Assembly (NCBI RefSeq): GCF_019393635.1
Contig: NC_057864.1
Location: 480,249,617-480,313,616 of the forward strand
Source: Dromiciops gliroides
Lineage: Eukaryota; Chordata; Mammalia; Microbiotheria; Microbiotheriidae
Direction of reading: 5' to 3'
DNA length: 64,000 bases
Both the position numbers and the translations under genes were made by a program. Positions within the stretch are counted from its first letter, which is position 1. Each line of letters begins with the position of its first letter. Under the pieces are notes generated by a model. It saw only the letters and a program-made list of their open reading frames with translations. It had not been told where the DNA came from and searched no databases. Positions 1-10,744 of this stretch are shown here, piece by piece.

Positions 1-59
1 TTACATGACCCCAGGCATACGGGTATATAAAATAGGTATTTATAACCAGTACTGTTGCC

Positions 60-155
60 AGTTTTTTCACGACCCCCACATTCAGTTATGTGACTCCATA
101 TGGGGTGATGACCCACATTTTAAGAAGCTAGGCTCAAATAATAATAATAATAATA
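60..155. mobile_element. Possible end of an old hAT-like DNA transposon
   Basis: The text TATGGGGTGATGACCCACAT followed by TTTAAGAAGC resembles the terminal part of old mammalian hAT elements (GGGGTCRYGACCCACAGTTTAAGAA). It is followed by a short ATA repeat (138-159). Only one end is visible. Confidence 0.3.
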
Positions 156-235
156 ATAAAGAAGCTAGGCTCTAAAGCAACAGCTCTCAAACTTTTTGAT
201 CTCAGGACACCTTTTACACTCTTAAAAATTATTGA

Positions 236-381
236 GGGGGCAGCTAGGTGGCACAGTGGATAAAGCACCAGCCCTGGATTCAGTAGAACCTGAGTTCAAA
301 TCTGACCTCAGACACTTGACACTTATTAGCTGTGTGACCCTGGGCAAGTCACTTAACCCCAATTGCCTCACACACAAAAAA
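236..381 (+). mobile_element. WSINE1-type SINE
   Basis: Full-length tRNA-derived SINE with an A tail inserted in the hAT element. The target duplication ATTGAGG is present on both sides. Confidence 0.9.
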
Positions 382-499
382 AGTATTGAGGACACCCCAC
401 ACACAAAGAGCATTGGTTTATGGGGGTTATAGCTATCAATATTTACCATGTTCAAAATTAAAACATCTTATGTCTGAATACAGACTGAAACATACTATT

Positions 500-546
500 T
501 TTCACTTTCCTTCTTTCTTTCTTTTGTCCTTTCTTTCTTTCTTTCT
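500..546 (+). repeat. (CTTT)n pyrimidine repeat
   Basis: Short imperfect run of CTTT/CTTC units next to the L1 3' end. Confidence 0.7.
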
Positions 547-547
547 T

Positions 548-745
548 GTTCAAGTCTTCTTGTACAAAATGGCTAATATGGAAATGTTTTACAATTGCAC
601 ATGTATAGCCTATATCAACTTGCTTACCACCTCAGGGAAGGGAAAGAGGAGGGAGGGATGAACTTGGAACTAGAAACTTTTTTTTAAATGTTAAAAGTTG
701 TTTTTACATGTTAATTGGGAAAAATAAAATCTTATTTTAGAAAAG
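548..745 (+). mobile_element. L1 3' end
   Basis: Marsupial L1 3' terminus in sense orientation. It shows ATGGCTAATATGGAAATGTT, a G/A-rich block, AAAAGTTGTTTTTACATG and TTGGGAAAAATAAAAT. Confidence 0.75.
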
Positions 746-771
746 TAAAATATCTTAGAAATATAAGAACA

Positions 772-919
772 GGGGCAGCTAGGTGGCGCAGTGGATAGAG
801 CACCAGCCTTGGATTCAGGAGGACCTGAGTTCAAATCTGGCCTCAGACACTTAACACTTACTAGCTGTGGGACCCTAGGCAAGTCACTTAACCCCAATTG
901 CCTCATCAAAAAAGAAAGA
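772..919 (+). mobile_element. WSINE1-type SINE
   Basis: Full-length copy with short A/G tail. Imperfect target duplication near AATATAAGAA / AATATTAGAA. Confidence 0.85.
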
Positions 920-1015
920 AATATTAGAATAACGCTGGCCTCAAGAATCCTCTGAAAGGCTCTTAGGGGCTCCCAAGGGTCCCCAAACCACACTTCAAGA
1001 ACTGCTGCTCCAGAG

Positions 1016-1439
1016 TTCCTCAGTAACCGGACACAGAATCAGGACATAGTTTCACTGCCTCTCATTCACAGAAGCTGATGACTGAGAAGAGATGTGATAT
1101 CAGCTTGGGAGGGGATTGGATCTTTGAGGGAGGGGCCTGGATTCATGCCCCTTACCTGTGTCAGGGCCTTCTCCCAAGGTGAGGCCTGCCCAGAAGATAC
1201 TCTAGGGCTGAATCTCAGTGTCCCTGGAAGCAAAGCCCCCCCCCCCCCAGCTGACGTACTCTAGGACTTTTGTTAGTCTGAGAGTATGGCTTTAATAATT
1301 AATCATGTAAAAATAATTTAAATAATCCATTATCTTTACCCAGACATTTAATATTGAGGAAGCTATAAACCTTCCAGAATCCAAAATATCATTTTCCCAT
1401 TAATTAAAATCGTATAAATATTTGTTAATTTCTACTCAC
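1016..1439. other. Intron sequence without recognised elements
   Basis: ANKMY1 intron. A run of C at about 1229-1243 is the only simple feature, and no gene or repeat was recognised. Confidence 0.4.
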
Positions 1440-1583
1440 CTGAAATACTCTGTTTTTTAAATACATGGTGCCATATCCTTCTCTGTGACTAATATAAAAT
1501 GTCCCAGTGAAAGTACAACCATCGGGCCAAGTATAGGTACCTTTGCCATGACGATGATCCTTATAAAATTGCCCTTTGTACAT
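1440..1583 (-). CDS. ANKMY1: ANKMY1 coding exon: MORN repeats
   Basis: A 144-base exon encoding 48 residues from [10 protein letters not shown] to LKNRVFQ, containing two MORN units (GTYTWPDG and GYGTMY). It has a pyrimidine-rich acceptor ending CTTCCAG and a strong donor CAG|GTGAGT. It starts in phase 0 and joins the preceding exon as SNGE-MYKG, as in the human protein (TGE-SYHG from memory). It has no stop and clear MORN spacing. The next exon lies left of the window. Confidence 0.9.
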
Positions 1584-1639
1584 CTGGAAGAGAAAGAGGT
1601 GAAGGGGAGGGAAGGAAAATCGAATTATTTCCATAGAGG

Positions 1640-1815
1640 GCTGAACTCAGAGTCAGGAAGGCCTGGGTTCCCATATCACCTCAAACACTCACTCATAGTG
1701 TGACCCTAGGCAAGTCATTTAATCTCTGCCTCGATTTCTCCATCTGTAAAATGAGGAGGTTGGACTTGATGAACTCTAAAGCTCCCTGCCATTCTAAATC
1801 TGCGATTCTGCTCTC
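1640..1815 (+). mobile_element. MIR-type SINE
   Basis: Old core-SINE with GTGTGACCCTAGGCAAGTCA, TCTGTAAAATGAGGAGGTTG and a 3' end near ATTCTAAATCTGCGATTCTG. Confidence 0.7.
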
Positions 1816-1949
1816 AACGATTCTTCAAAAAGGTTTCCAGACTTTGATATCTACCCTCTATCTATGTTTGGAGTGGAAGAAATATTTTAAGACTTCGAAG
1901 AACATTTTGATGCTGGGATAGTGGCACAAGTATTCTAGGCAATATTAGG

Positions 1950-2520
1950 CACCACAATCAGTGCAACCAAATGGGAAATTAATTTGGGATTATACAAATA
2001 AAGTGGCCAGAATGCCCATATCCTCTGGCTCAGAGATTATACTGCTAGGCATACCCACCACCCCCAAAGAGATCATTGATGTGAAGAAAGTCCCCGTATA
2101 CACCAAAATATTTATATCAAGCAGCACATGGTGTGGTAGCAGAGAATTGGAAACAAAAAGGATGCCCGTTGATTGGAGAATAGCCAAGCAAACTGAGGCA
2201 CATGAATATAATGAAATCTTACCAGGCAGGGAGGAATGACAAAATGTGAGAAACACAGGGAAACATGTTAAGACTTACATGAACTGATGCAGAGTGAAGT
2301 AATCAGAACAGAGCTAGGAAAACACAACACACAGTGACTACAACAATGCAAAAGGAAAGAAGACTACCACAAAAATAACTGAAAGTGAATTGTACAGAAT
2401 TACAAAGAATAAGTATGGTCCCAAAGAAGGGGTAGGAGAGGATACCTCCTCCCTGCCCCCAACTCTTTGCAAAGGTAAGAGTTCCACAGATGTGGATACT
2501 GAAAAAATTTAGGAAGTGTA
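1950..2520 (+). mobile_element. L1 fragment (ORF2 end and 3' UTR)
   Basis: Sense L1: AAAATATTTATATCAAGCAG, GAATTGGAAACAAAAAGGATG, then ACATGAACTGATGCAGAGTG, the usual end of marsupial L1 ORF2. Reading frame decayed. Confidence 0.75.
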
Positions 2521-2559
2521 AGAAGAAAAGATATCAATAAATCGTATCACTGAGTGAAA

Positions 2560-2870
2560 TTATGTAGTTTAGTTACTTTTCAAATAGAATGCCAAACTGT
2601 TTTCCAGAATGGTTGGACTAATTCAACAAGATTCCATCAGGATACCTATCTTATCACTCTCTCTACAACACTTAACATTTTTATCATTTTGTCCATCTTA
2701 CTGGGAATGAAGCAGAAACCCAGAGTTATTTAAATCTGCATTTCTCCAATTATTTGTGACCTGAAGTCTTCTTTCATGTGATTGTTGAGAAGCTTGCCTT
2801 TCTTCTTTAGAAAATTACCTGTTCAAGTCTTTTAACCACTTATCTTTTGGGAAACAGGGACAATTTTTTA
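2560..2870 (-). mobile_element. L1 fragment, antisense
   Basis: Antisense L1 3' region (CTGTTTTCCAGAATGGTTGGA; ATCTGCATTTCTCCAATTAT; TTAGAAAATTACCTGTTCA). It meets the sense L1 fragment on the left head to head. Confidence 0.65.
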
Positions 2871-2995
2871 TTTTTGTCTTAAAGGAGATCCTCAGAGATC
2901 AGATGTGTGGCTAGCAAAGAAGGTGGGCCAATTATATAGCAAGGAAACCCAACAGCAAGCCTGCATTCCACATTGGTATACAGGTACTGATAAGT

Positions 2996-3110
2996 CATGC
3001 AGAGGCAAGTCAAGTCAACTAGCATTTATTAAGCACCTACTGTGTGCTGGGCACTGGAGATATTGAAGAAAGGCCCCAGCACATAGGTCAAACCCTGTGT
3101 AAAAAATTGC
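2996..3110 (-). mobile_element. L2 fragment
   Basis: Antisense L2 3' region with GCATTTATTAAGCACCTACT and GTGTGCTGGGCACTGG. Confidence 0.65.
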
Positions 3111-3409
3111 CTGGAAAATATCTTTGATTTGGGGTCCTCAGAAAGAAATACCAAGACCAGTGGGTAGAAGCTTATCAGGAAGGCAGATTTTACATTCTCC
3201 TAAGAAGAAATTTCCAATTTTCTCTCTTTCACAAGATAACCCTTCAAATATTTTAAAGTAGAAATAATGTCCTACCTCCATAATGTGTATACATATATAT
3301 AATGTGTGATTATGTCACATATGCACTATATATTGTGTGTATTTATATGTGTGTACATCTATGTGTATATATACAGATGGATAGGTAGATAGATAATAAA
3401 TGATAGATG

Positions 3410-3474
3410 ATGGATGGATGGATGGATGGATGGATGGATGGATGGATGGATGGATGGATGGATGGATGGATGGA
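3410..3474 (+). repeat. (ATGG)n microsatellite
   Basis: About 16 perfect TGGA units, preceded by a TA-rich, GATA-containing stretch from 3280. Confidence 0.95.
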
Positions 3475-3559
3475 GTCCAACCCCTTTTCCCCCATTTACC
3501 CATCCCAAGAATTCTCCAGACTAAACCTCCATTCATTCTTCCCCTAACAATTCCCTGAA

Positions 3560-3855
3560 ATGTTCTCCCTTCTCACAAAAACCGTCTCCCCTTCATACCA
3601 CGCAGCTCAAGCCCTTCTTCCCCAGCCCTCCCAGATTTTGTCAATGCTGATACCCTAACCCTCCCAAACTACCTTATGTTTATTTGCATTTATTTTCTTT
3701 ATATTGGTTCTATTCTTCCACATGTACATGTTGTCTCTCCCATTAGGAACTCCTTAAGAATAGTGTTTGTTTCATTCTTTCTGTCTGTGTCCCCAGGACC
3801 AAGCACAGAGTCTGGCACATAGGAGTTGCTTAAACAACGCTTGTTGATTGATTAA
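3560..3855 (+). mobile_element. L2 3' end
   Basis: Sense L2: AGGAACTCCTTAAGAATAGT, CCAAGCACAGAGTCTGGCAC and a tail of TTGATTGATT. Confidence 0.65.
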
Positions 3856-4118
3856 GTGAAATAACACAGCTTCAAGACCTCTCATCATCCTGATCAATGT
3901 CCTCCAGCCACTCTCTGATCCATCAGTATCCGTGAGAGCGCAGCCCTTGGGAACGGGGAGTTGAGTATAATAAACACATCAGCTGGAGTCTGAACATGGT
4001 CCTTCCTTTGGGGTTGGGGGAATAGGGAGGTAAGTTTACTGATGCCTTTTCTTCGATGTCACAGCCCTTTCCAGATACCATCCTCCTCACACACACACAC
4101 CCAGTCTGCCATCACTCA

Positions 4119-4120
<2 letters not shown>

Positions 4121-4178
<58 letters not shown>
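4121..4178 (+). repeat. (CA)n microsatellite
   Basis: About 28 CA units with little interruption, and a shorter CA run just upstream at 4088. Confidence 0.95.
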
Positions 4179-4179
<1 letters not shown>

Positions 4180-4199
4180 GCAGAAACCACCACACATCC

Positions 4200-5190
4200 A
4201 CAATCTGGCAGAATATCTAAGGTCTCTAATTCTCCTTCCCCAGCCCTCTTCTCTTTTCTCTCTGTGCTCTCAGGGATCTCATTGGCTCCCATGGGTTTAA
4301 TTATTATCTCTGTGCAGACGATTTCCAGATCTATCCATCCAGCCCCAGATTCTCTCCCAAGCTCTAGCTGCCCACTGACTATTAGCCATTTCTACTGGCT
4401 GTTCTATAGGCATCTCAAACTCAACATGGGCAAATCGGAACTCCAAGACACACGACTTTTCCTTACTTCCCTTTCTGTTGGACCTCTACCATCCTTCCAC
4501 TCGATCAGCTTCGAAACCCTGGAATGATCCTCAGTTCTCCTCCCTCACCTCCCCTGAGGGAGTCACCAGATCTTCATCTCTCCTTCCCCAGCACCCCTCA
4601 CATATGCTCCCTCTTCTCCACCCACAAAGCCCCCACTCTGGTTGAGGCCCTTATTCCACTCACCTGGACTATATAGCAACTGTCTCCTAACTGGCCTCCC
4701 TGCCTCCTTTCATTCCCTTCTTTAGTCCATCCTCTTCCTAAAGCCTCCTCCTCTATAAGCTCCTGTGGCTCCCTATTGTTTCTAGCATCCTCTGACACTG
4801 AAAGCCTGGCTCTAGCTGATCTTTCCCGGCTCATTACACTTGATCCCCCGAGCACCCCCTCTATATTCTGGCCACAGTGGCCTCCCTGCCAGTCCTCACA
4901 CACAGTATAGTATTCCATATCTTCTCTCCACGTCTCTGCCCAAATTGTCACCCTTCCTCATGCTTGAGGAGCACTCCCTACTCACCTAAAAATCTCAGCA
5001 GAAGCACCGCCGTTCACATGAGACTCTCCCTGGTCCCCTGAGCTGCTGATGTCTCCCTCCAAAACACCCACCCACGTCTAGTCTATTGTCTGGGTCTTAG
5101 CTTCCAGGTGTGAAGCCCCTCAAGGGACCTTCATTTAGTGTCTTGGTGTTTTCAGGGCCACAACATAATGCCTGGTGTAGACAAGCCACT
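4200..5190 (+). mobile_element. L2 LINE, long fragment
   Basis: Nearly 1 kb of sense L2 covering the end of ORF2 and the 3' UTR (CATCTCAAACTCAACATGGG; AACTGGCCTCCCTGCCTCC; TTCTGGCCACAGTGGCCTCC). The frame is degraded. Confidence 0.75.
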
Positions 5191-5204
5191 GAATGCATGC
5201 ATCC

Positions 5205-5460
5205 ATCTACACTGGACTGCTAATTGTGCCCCAAACTTAACATGCCATGTCCCCTTCCCTACATAGCGGCTCACTCTATGGCCTCAGACCTGAAATATAT
5301 CCTGTCACCTCTGCCTTTTAAGCTTCCTTACCTCCCCCTTCAAGGCTCAGCTCAAATGCCACCTCCTCCAGAGGACCCTCTCTGATTCACTGCCCCTCAT
5401 CACATATTCCTAAAATATTTTGTAGGTCCTGCTCTACCTCCTCTCTGTGGACATCAATCA
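5205..5460 (+). mobile_element. L2 fragment
   Basis: A second sense L2 piece (CAAGGCTCAGCTCAAATGCC, ACCTCCTCCAGAGGACCC). Confidence 0.6.
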
Positions 5461-5546
5461 ATCCTTAAGCATTTGTTAGGGAAACAAAGACTAGAGTGAA
5501 ACAGCCTCTGCCCTCAACGAGTTTACCTTCCAATGAGAGATATATA

Positions 5547-5635
5547 CAAGGTGTCCCAAAAGTCTTATTGCAGTGCTGTTGTTTTTTTCCCTGATTAAAA
5601 AATTAACCCTGCACTAAGATTTTTAGGATATCCTG
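5547..5635. mobile_element. Mariner-type MITE (89 bp)
   Basis: Inverted ends of about 25 bases (CAAGGTGTCCCAAAAGTCTT against AGATTTTTAGGATATCCTG), flanked by TA on both sides. Small size and TA targets fit a Tc1/mariner MITE. Confidence 0.75.
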
Positions 5636-5780
5636 TATCTACATATAAATTTGTATATATGTGTGTATGTTCACATACAGATATAGCTTATACACATATA
5701 TATGCACATATATCTATAGATACATAGATGTTTATAGATCGATATATATTATTTATCAAATAATTTATCAAATAAATACC
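5636..5780 (+). repeat. TA-rich simple repeat
   Basis: Mixed TATA/CATA/GATA repeat directly after the MITE. Confidence 0.6.
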
Positions 5781-6059
5781 AGGTAATTTGGCAGGGAAGG
5801 GTCAGGGAGGGGTCTCAAGAAAGGCTTCATGTAGAAGGTGGCCCTCGGGTTGAATCCTGAAGGAAACCAGAGGTTCCCAGAAACAGGGGGAGAAAGGAGG
5901 GCACGTGTCTCCTCTCCACTCCCAGCAGCGTATAACCTCCTCCAGGCACCCAACAGGGTGTCTTAATGAATGTTGATTGGATTGAACTGGGGAAATGGGA
6001 GCCAGGAGTGTGCTGGAGGCAGCTCCTGGGAGCAAATGGTTAAGTTTTCAGGGGGAGCA

Positions 6060-6345
6060 TCTGCACCTCAGAAATCTACACAGGCTTCGTATCAGAGCTT
6101 GATTTGTTGTCTGGTGGTTGTCTAGACTTAAGAAAGCGTCCATAATGAAGATTAAAGTTTAAAGTGTGCCCTGGGGTTGTTTTTGGTTTTGGGGGGGTTA
6201 GGGTGGTTGTTGTTTTGGGGGGGTTGTGGGTTTTTTTGAGAGAGAGAGAGATGGGGGGAGGGAGGGAAATGGGGAGGGGGGAGGGAGGGAGGGAGGAGAA
6301 AGAACCCTAGTTGTTAAACATTTTACCAGCCCACTCACAAATAGA
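6060..6345 (+). repeat. Unnamed repeat family X, copy A
   Basis: Shares GAGCTTGATTTGTTGTC, TCTAGACTTAAGAAAG and GTTGTTAAACATTTTACCAGC with copies at 24606, 22362 and 28305. A G-rich/GA-rich low-complexity block (6172-6300) lies inside. Confidence 0.55.
6172..6300 (+). repeat. G-rich low-complexity block
   Basis: Runs such as GGGGGGG, (GA)n and GGGAGGGAGGGAGG. Purine strand with G-quadruplex potential. Confidence 0.75.
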
Positions 6346-6905
6346 ATCCTACTGGACAATCAGGGTATACCTGCTGAACCAAAGATGAAGTCTTGGAAAA
6401 CTCTCCCAGGCTGCCACTATCACAGGATCACACTGCAGGAACCCTAAAACACGATCTAGAACGGGGAGTTATTATTCTTCCTTGAGGACATTGGTGTCTT
6501 CAAGATCTAACTTCCAGCTGCCTACAAATGAGGAGGTGGAGCCATCACTGCATCAGGGACTGATAAAGCCTGACAGAGGCTACGTCTGCAAGAAATGGCC
6601 GGGGCGGGGGGCGGGGAGCCCGGTGGCACTACCACTAGGGGTCAAGCAAAGCAAAATCCTAAACTCAGCGACTGGGAGCGGCCCCAAATTCTCCAATTTT
6701 GTACTTTTCCATCCAAAAGACAGTATTCGTGTCAGTCCCCTCTTCTCTCGAGCCTCACGTGACTGTTTTTTAAAAGTCCTGAATATCATGTTACATAGGG
6801 AGTGAAGGATAAGATCGCTGTGGGTAAACTGAATGGATTATATCGTGCTATGAATGCAGCAAGCATCTTTATTTTCAAAACCGGCAGACACCTGGCATTC
6901 AAAAA
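6345..6905. other. Single-copy intron stretch with a GC-rich patch
   Basis: No repeat recognised. A patch with GGGGCGGGGGGCGGGG (6602-6617) and CACGTG-like text (6756) is GC-richer than the surrounding intron. Confidence 0.4.
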
Positions 6906-6909
6906 GAGA

Positions 6910-7080
6910 TGGCTCACAGAATCGTAGATCTAGAGCTGGCAGCCCCTCCTCTTATAGACGAGGAAACTGAGTCCCAGGTTACTTAAGTCCCTTGCCGAAG
7001 TTCACAAAAGTATTAAGTATCAGAGACAGGATTTGAACTCAGATCCTTTGACTTCCAAACCACACTGTTCTTTCTTGTAC
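6910..7080 (-). mobile_element. MIR-type SINE, antisense
   Basis: GACGAGGAAACTGAGTCCCAG and GGATTTGAACTCAGATCC mark an antisense MIR. Confidence 0.7.
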
Positions 7081-7130
7081 TGTATCACCACCATGCCTAG
7101 CACACAATAGATGCTTAATAAATGTTTATT

Positions 7131-7277
7131 GGGGGCAGCTAGGTGGCACAGTGGATAGAGCACCAGCCCTGGAGTCAGGAGGACCTGAGTTCAAATTTGG
7201 CCTCAAGACACTTGACACTTACTAGCTGTGTGACCCTGGGCAAGTCACTTAACCCCAATTGCCTCGCAAAAAAAAAA
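7131..7277 (+). mobile_element. WSINE1-type SINE
   Basis: Full-length copy bounded by AATGTTTATTG on both sides. Confidence 0.92.
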
Positions 7278-7299
7278 TGTTTATTGATTATTGACTCCC

Positions 7300-8025
7300 T
7301 TCATTCAGAAAGCATGAGGAAGGGAAAAGAGAGAAGAGACTTACATCCTTAGCCCTCTTTCCTTTCCCTCCTCCAGACTTCTTGCTATTGAAGAGAATAA
7401 GAGATTGACCTGGAGAGGCTAAGGTTTGTTCCTTGCCAAGAGAGTCCTGAATCTTAGTACAATCACCTGCAATCTAATGCGCTCCCACCAAAGGCCAGCC
7501 CTAATGACTGTCAGTGGTGTGCTTACTGCCCCAGGCCCAAGTTGCTGTCTTTGGCTCCTTCTCATCTTCTTTCCAGAGCCCTCCTACCTCCCCTACACCC
7601 AGGCATAAGCGCCACCTTGCTGCCTTCTCGTCTATACAAAATCTTTACCTTTCATCCAAGTTCCTTTGACCACAGTCCAGAATTACTCCCCCTTCTTTAC
7701 TGACTTTCCAATCAAATCTACCATTCCTCAACTGTTACTGCTCTCTGGAGAGGTATTTATCTGATTAAAGTAATTCACCCTAATTATCTGATTAAATTAA
7801 TACTGTCTAAAAGTGCTAAGAGGCCTAACGTTCCTATAGATAGATTATTTGCATTTTAAAAGCTGAGCTTGTCAACCCAAAGGACTCTCCAATTGGTCAG
7901 ATAGGTGGTGGACCAATTTTTGAGCAAGATTTCCCCATACAACTGGTTTCCCAGATAGCAAAAGACATTATAAGGAGTACTACAGCCACTTGCCACCCCC
8001 TCCTCTGTGAATACAGCCATAGGAG
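7300..8025. other. Intron without confident elements
   Basis: Pyrimidine-rich text at 7480-7700 may be very old L2. 7740-7960 is AT-rich with CCAATTGGTC. No gene seen. Confidence 0.35.
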
Positions 8026-8027
8026 AC

Positions 8028-8245
8028 CATAGGGTCAGAAATTTAGAGGTAAATGGGACCTTAAAAGAACATCAAATCAGGGGCAGCTAGGTGGTGCAGT
8101 GGATAAAGCTCCAACCCTGGATTCAGGAGCACCTGAGTTCAAATCTGACCTCAGACACTTAACACTTACTAGCTGTGTGACCCTGGGCAAGTCACTTAAC
8201 CCCAATTGCCTCACTAAAAAAAAAAATATATCAAATCCAACCCAA
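8028..8245 (-). mobile_element. MIR fragment split by a SINE
   Basis: Antisense MIR text (GGTAAATGGGACCTTAAAAG) resumes as AAATCCAACCC after the SINE. Confidence 0.5.
8080..8228 (+). mobile_element. WSINE1-type SINE
   Basis: Full-length, with ATCAAATC duplicated on both sides. Confidence 0.92.
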
Positions 8246-9338
8246 TTTGATTAACAAAAAACTATTTTGTCTCCATCCCATCTTCTCCCTTCCCCTAATT
8301 GGGGGAAGAGGAGGGAAAAAAGAGAAAATCAGAAAGAAAGAAAAAAAAGAAAATGAAAACTTTGGTAACAGATGTGCATTGTTAAGCAAAACAAATTCCT
8401 CCACTGGCCATATCCAAAAACTATCCCATTCTGCACCCAGAGTCCTTCACTTCTCTATCAGGAGGTAGTCAGCATGCTTCATCATTATTTCTTTGGGATT
8501 GTGGTTGGTCATTGCATTGATTTGAGTTTTTAAGACAGTCAAAGTTGTTGGTCTTTATGATATTGTTATTGTGTGAATTGTTCCGAGTTCTCATTTCATC
8601 ACTTCACTCAATCAGTTCATATGAGTCTTCCCAGTTTTCTCTGAAATAATCCCTTTCACCATTTGTATGTATATATATACACACACACACACATATATAT
8701 ATATACCATCTACTATAATTTGTTTAGCCATTCCCAAATTGATGGGCACTCTCAGTTCTTTGCTAAAACAAAAAGAGCTGCTCTAAATATTTTTGTATAT
8801 GTGGGTTCTTTTTCTCTTTCTTCGATCTCCTTTGTGTATAGCCCCAGTTCTCTTATTGCAAAGGGTTGCAGAGTTTAGTAACTATTTGGTCATGGTTCAA
8901 ATTCCTTTCCAGAATGACCAGACCAGTTCACAGCTCCATCAATGAGGAAACTGAATCCCAGTTTCCTGCTTTCCCTCTGCCCCTCCAACATCTGTCATTT
9001 TCCTTTTTTGTCCAATTTGCCAATGTGATGGGTGTAAAGTAGAGCCTTAGGGTTGCTTTAATTTGCATTTCTCTAATTATTCTCAGTATGAATTTTTTTT
9101 CCAAATGGACATTGACAACTTGAATTTCTTCCTCTGAAAATTACCTATTCATATTCTTTGACCATTTGTCAATTGGGGAATTCCTCTTAGACATTTGAAT
9201 CAGTTCCTTATATATCTTGGACCGCAGACATTTATCAGAGAAATTTGCTACAATGATATTCTCCCAGTTCCCTACTTCCCTTCTAATTTTAGCTGCACTG
9301 GGGATTTTTGTGCAAAAATTTTTTAATATTATATAATC

Positions 9339-9503
9339 GGGGCAGCTAGGTGGCACAGTGGATAGAGCCCTTGATTCAGAAGGACCTGAGTTCAAATCTG
9401 GACTCAGACACTTGATACTTACTAGCTGCGTGACCCTGGGCAAGTCACTAAACCCTTATTGCCTCACCAAAAAGAATTTTAAATTTTAAATTTTAAAAAT
9501 AAT
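9339..9503 (+). mobile_element. WSINE1-type SINE inside L1
   Basis: Copy with an AT-rich tail of TTTTAAA units. Target duplication AATATTATATAATC on both sides. Confidence 0.92.
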
Positions 9504-9910
9504 AATATTATATAATCAAAATTGTCCATTTTATCCTTTGTGATTCCCCCCACCTCTCTCATCTTTGGCCATGCACCTTTTTCCTATCCATAAGAGAATG
9601 TTTGTCTTCTCCCTCTAATATATGTCATCTTGAGGTCTAAGTTGAATATTTATTTAAAGTTTATTGGGTTGATGGAATCAGATGTTGGTCTGTACCTAAT
9701 TTCTGCCAGATAGCTTTCCAGTTTTCCCAGAAGTTTTTGTCAAACAGTGAGTTTCTACCCCAGTAGCTATTATCTTTAGCTTTCTCAAACATTAGTCTAC
9801 TGCAGTCATTAACTTCTATTGTGCATCTAATCCATTTCGTGGATTGACTTCTCTATTTATTACCTAGTTACCAAAGCATTTTGATGATTACTGCTTTGTA
9901 ATATAGTTTG

Positions 9911-10148
9911 GGGTATCTAGGTGGCACAGTGCCAGGCCTTTAGACTCATCTTCCTGAGTTCAAATCTAGCCTCACACACTTATTAGTTATGTGACCCTGG
10001 AAAAATCACTTAACCCTGGAAGCTTTAGTTCCCTCATCTGTAAAATGAGCTCGAGAAGAAAAAGGCAAACCACCTCAGTATCTTTACCAAGAAAACCCCA
10101 AATGGGGTGATGAAGAGCCGGACATGACTGAAATGACTGACCAACAAA
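9911..10148 (+). mobile_element. Long CORE-SINE inside L1
   Basis: tRNA-related head, core, then a tail with CAAGAAAACCCCAAATGGGG and GACATGACTGAAATGACTGA. Near-identical 8-10-base flanks (ATATAGTTTG / GTATAATTTG). Confidence 0.85.
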
Positions 10149-10231
10149 GTATAATTTGAGATCTGGTACTTCTCAGCCCACTTCCTTTCCATTTTTCTAT
10201 TTCATTATTCCTTTTGAGAGTCTTGCAAGCC

Positions 10232-10378
10232 CATGGTTTTATAGATGAGGAAACTGAGCACAGAGAAGTTAGGTGACTTGCCCAGGATCACACAACTAGT
10301 AAGTTTCTGAGACAAAATTTGAACTCAGATCTTCCTGACTCCAGGTCTAGAGCCCCCTTATCACTACACCATGCTTCC
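10232..10378 (-). mobile_element. MIR-type SINE, antisense
   Basis: GATGAGGAAACTGAGCACAG and TTTGAACTCAGATCTTCCTG. Confidence 0.7.
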
Positions 10379-10379
10379 T

Positions 10380-10730
10380 TTCAGTAGAGAGAGTCCTTGC
10401 TCTGGTGTCAGAAGACCTGGAACTGGTTCTGATGCTTATTAACTGAATGACCTTGGGATAGTCATTTAAGACTCATGAGCCTCCATTTCGTTGTCTATAA
10501 AATAAGGAATATGAACTAGGTAACAGTGAAGGTCCCTTCCAGCATGCCTGGCAACTGCTACAACCAGCGGGTGGAGCACCTTGCGGTTTTCGGAGCCCCA
10601 GGCCAGTGCTCTCGAGGCATAAAAACCTCAAATAACAATTAATTCTTTACATATCCAATGACCTCCATGACCTTGGACAAATGACTTCATCTCTGTGGGC
10701 CTCAACCTCTTTATCTGTAAAATGAAGGCA
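10380..10730 (+). mobile_element. MIR fragments (two, sense)
   Basis: One at 10385-10530 (GTCAGAAGACCTGGAACTGG) and a partial one at 10655-10730 (GACCTTGGACAAATGACTTC), separated by about 120 unrecognised bases. Confidence 0.55.
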
Positions 10731-10744
10731 TCTGGGACCCTAAG

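Larger units (their letters stand above)
178..1007. mobile_element. hAT-type non-autonomous DNA transposon with nested insertions
   Basis: The left end (CTCTCAAACTTTTTG) and right end (CACTTCAAGAACTGCTG) are inverted copies. Internal text ACTCTTAAAAATTATTGAGG is shared with a second copy at 35601. Degenerate 8-base target duplications (CTCTAAAG, CTCCAGAG) flank it. Two SINEs and an L1 3' end lie inside. Confidence 0.6.
5462..6000 (-). mobile_element. L2 fragment, antisense, split by a mariner MITE
   Basis: Antisense L2 text at 5462-5545 (CAACGAGTTTACCTTCCAAT) resumes near 5790 (GGCTTCATGTAGAAGGTGGC). The MITE and a TA-rich repeat lie between. Confidence 0.5.
8246..10225 (-). mobile_element. 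L1 3' portion, antisense, with two SINE insertions
   Basis: Antisense L1 3' UTR and ORF2 end: GTTTAGCCATTCCCAAATTG, TTTAATTTGCATTTCTCTAA, TGACCATTTGTCAATTGGGG, AGATAGCTTTCCAGTTTTCC. SINEs at 9339 and 9911 interrupt it. Its own (TA/CA)n lies at 8668-8706. Confidence 0.85.

Noticed and set aside
236-381. tRNA genes in the SINE heads
   Set aside because: The A and B boxes are SINE promoters derived from a tRNA. No cloverleaf-capable intact tRNA gene was seen.
3315-3536. Frame with repeated HPSI units
   Set aside because: Translation of the (ATGG)n microsatellite.
4042-4527. 161-codon frame with a His-Thr repeat
   Set aside because: Made of the (CA)n microsatellite and the adjacent L2.
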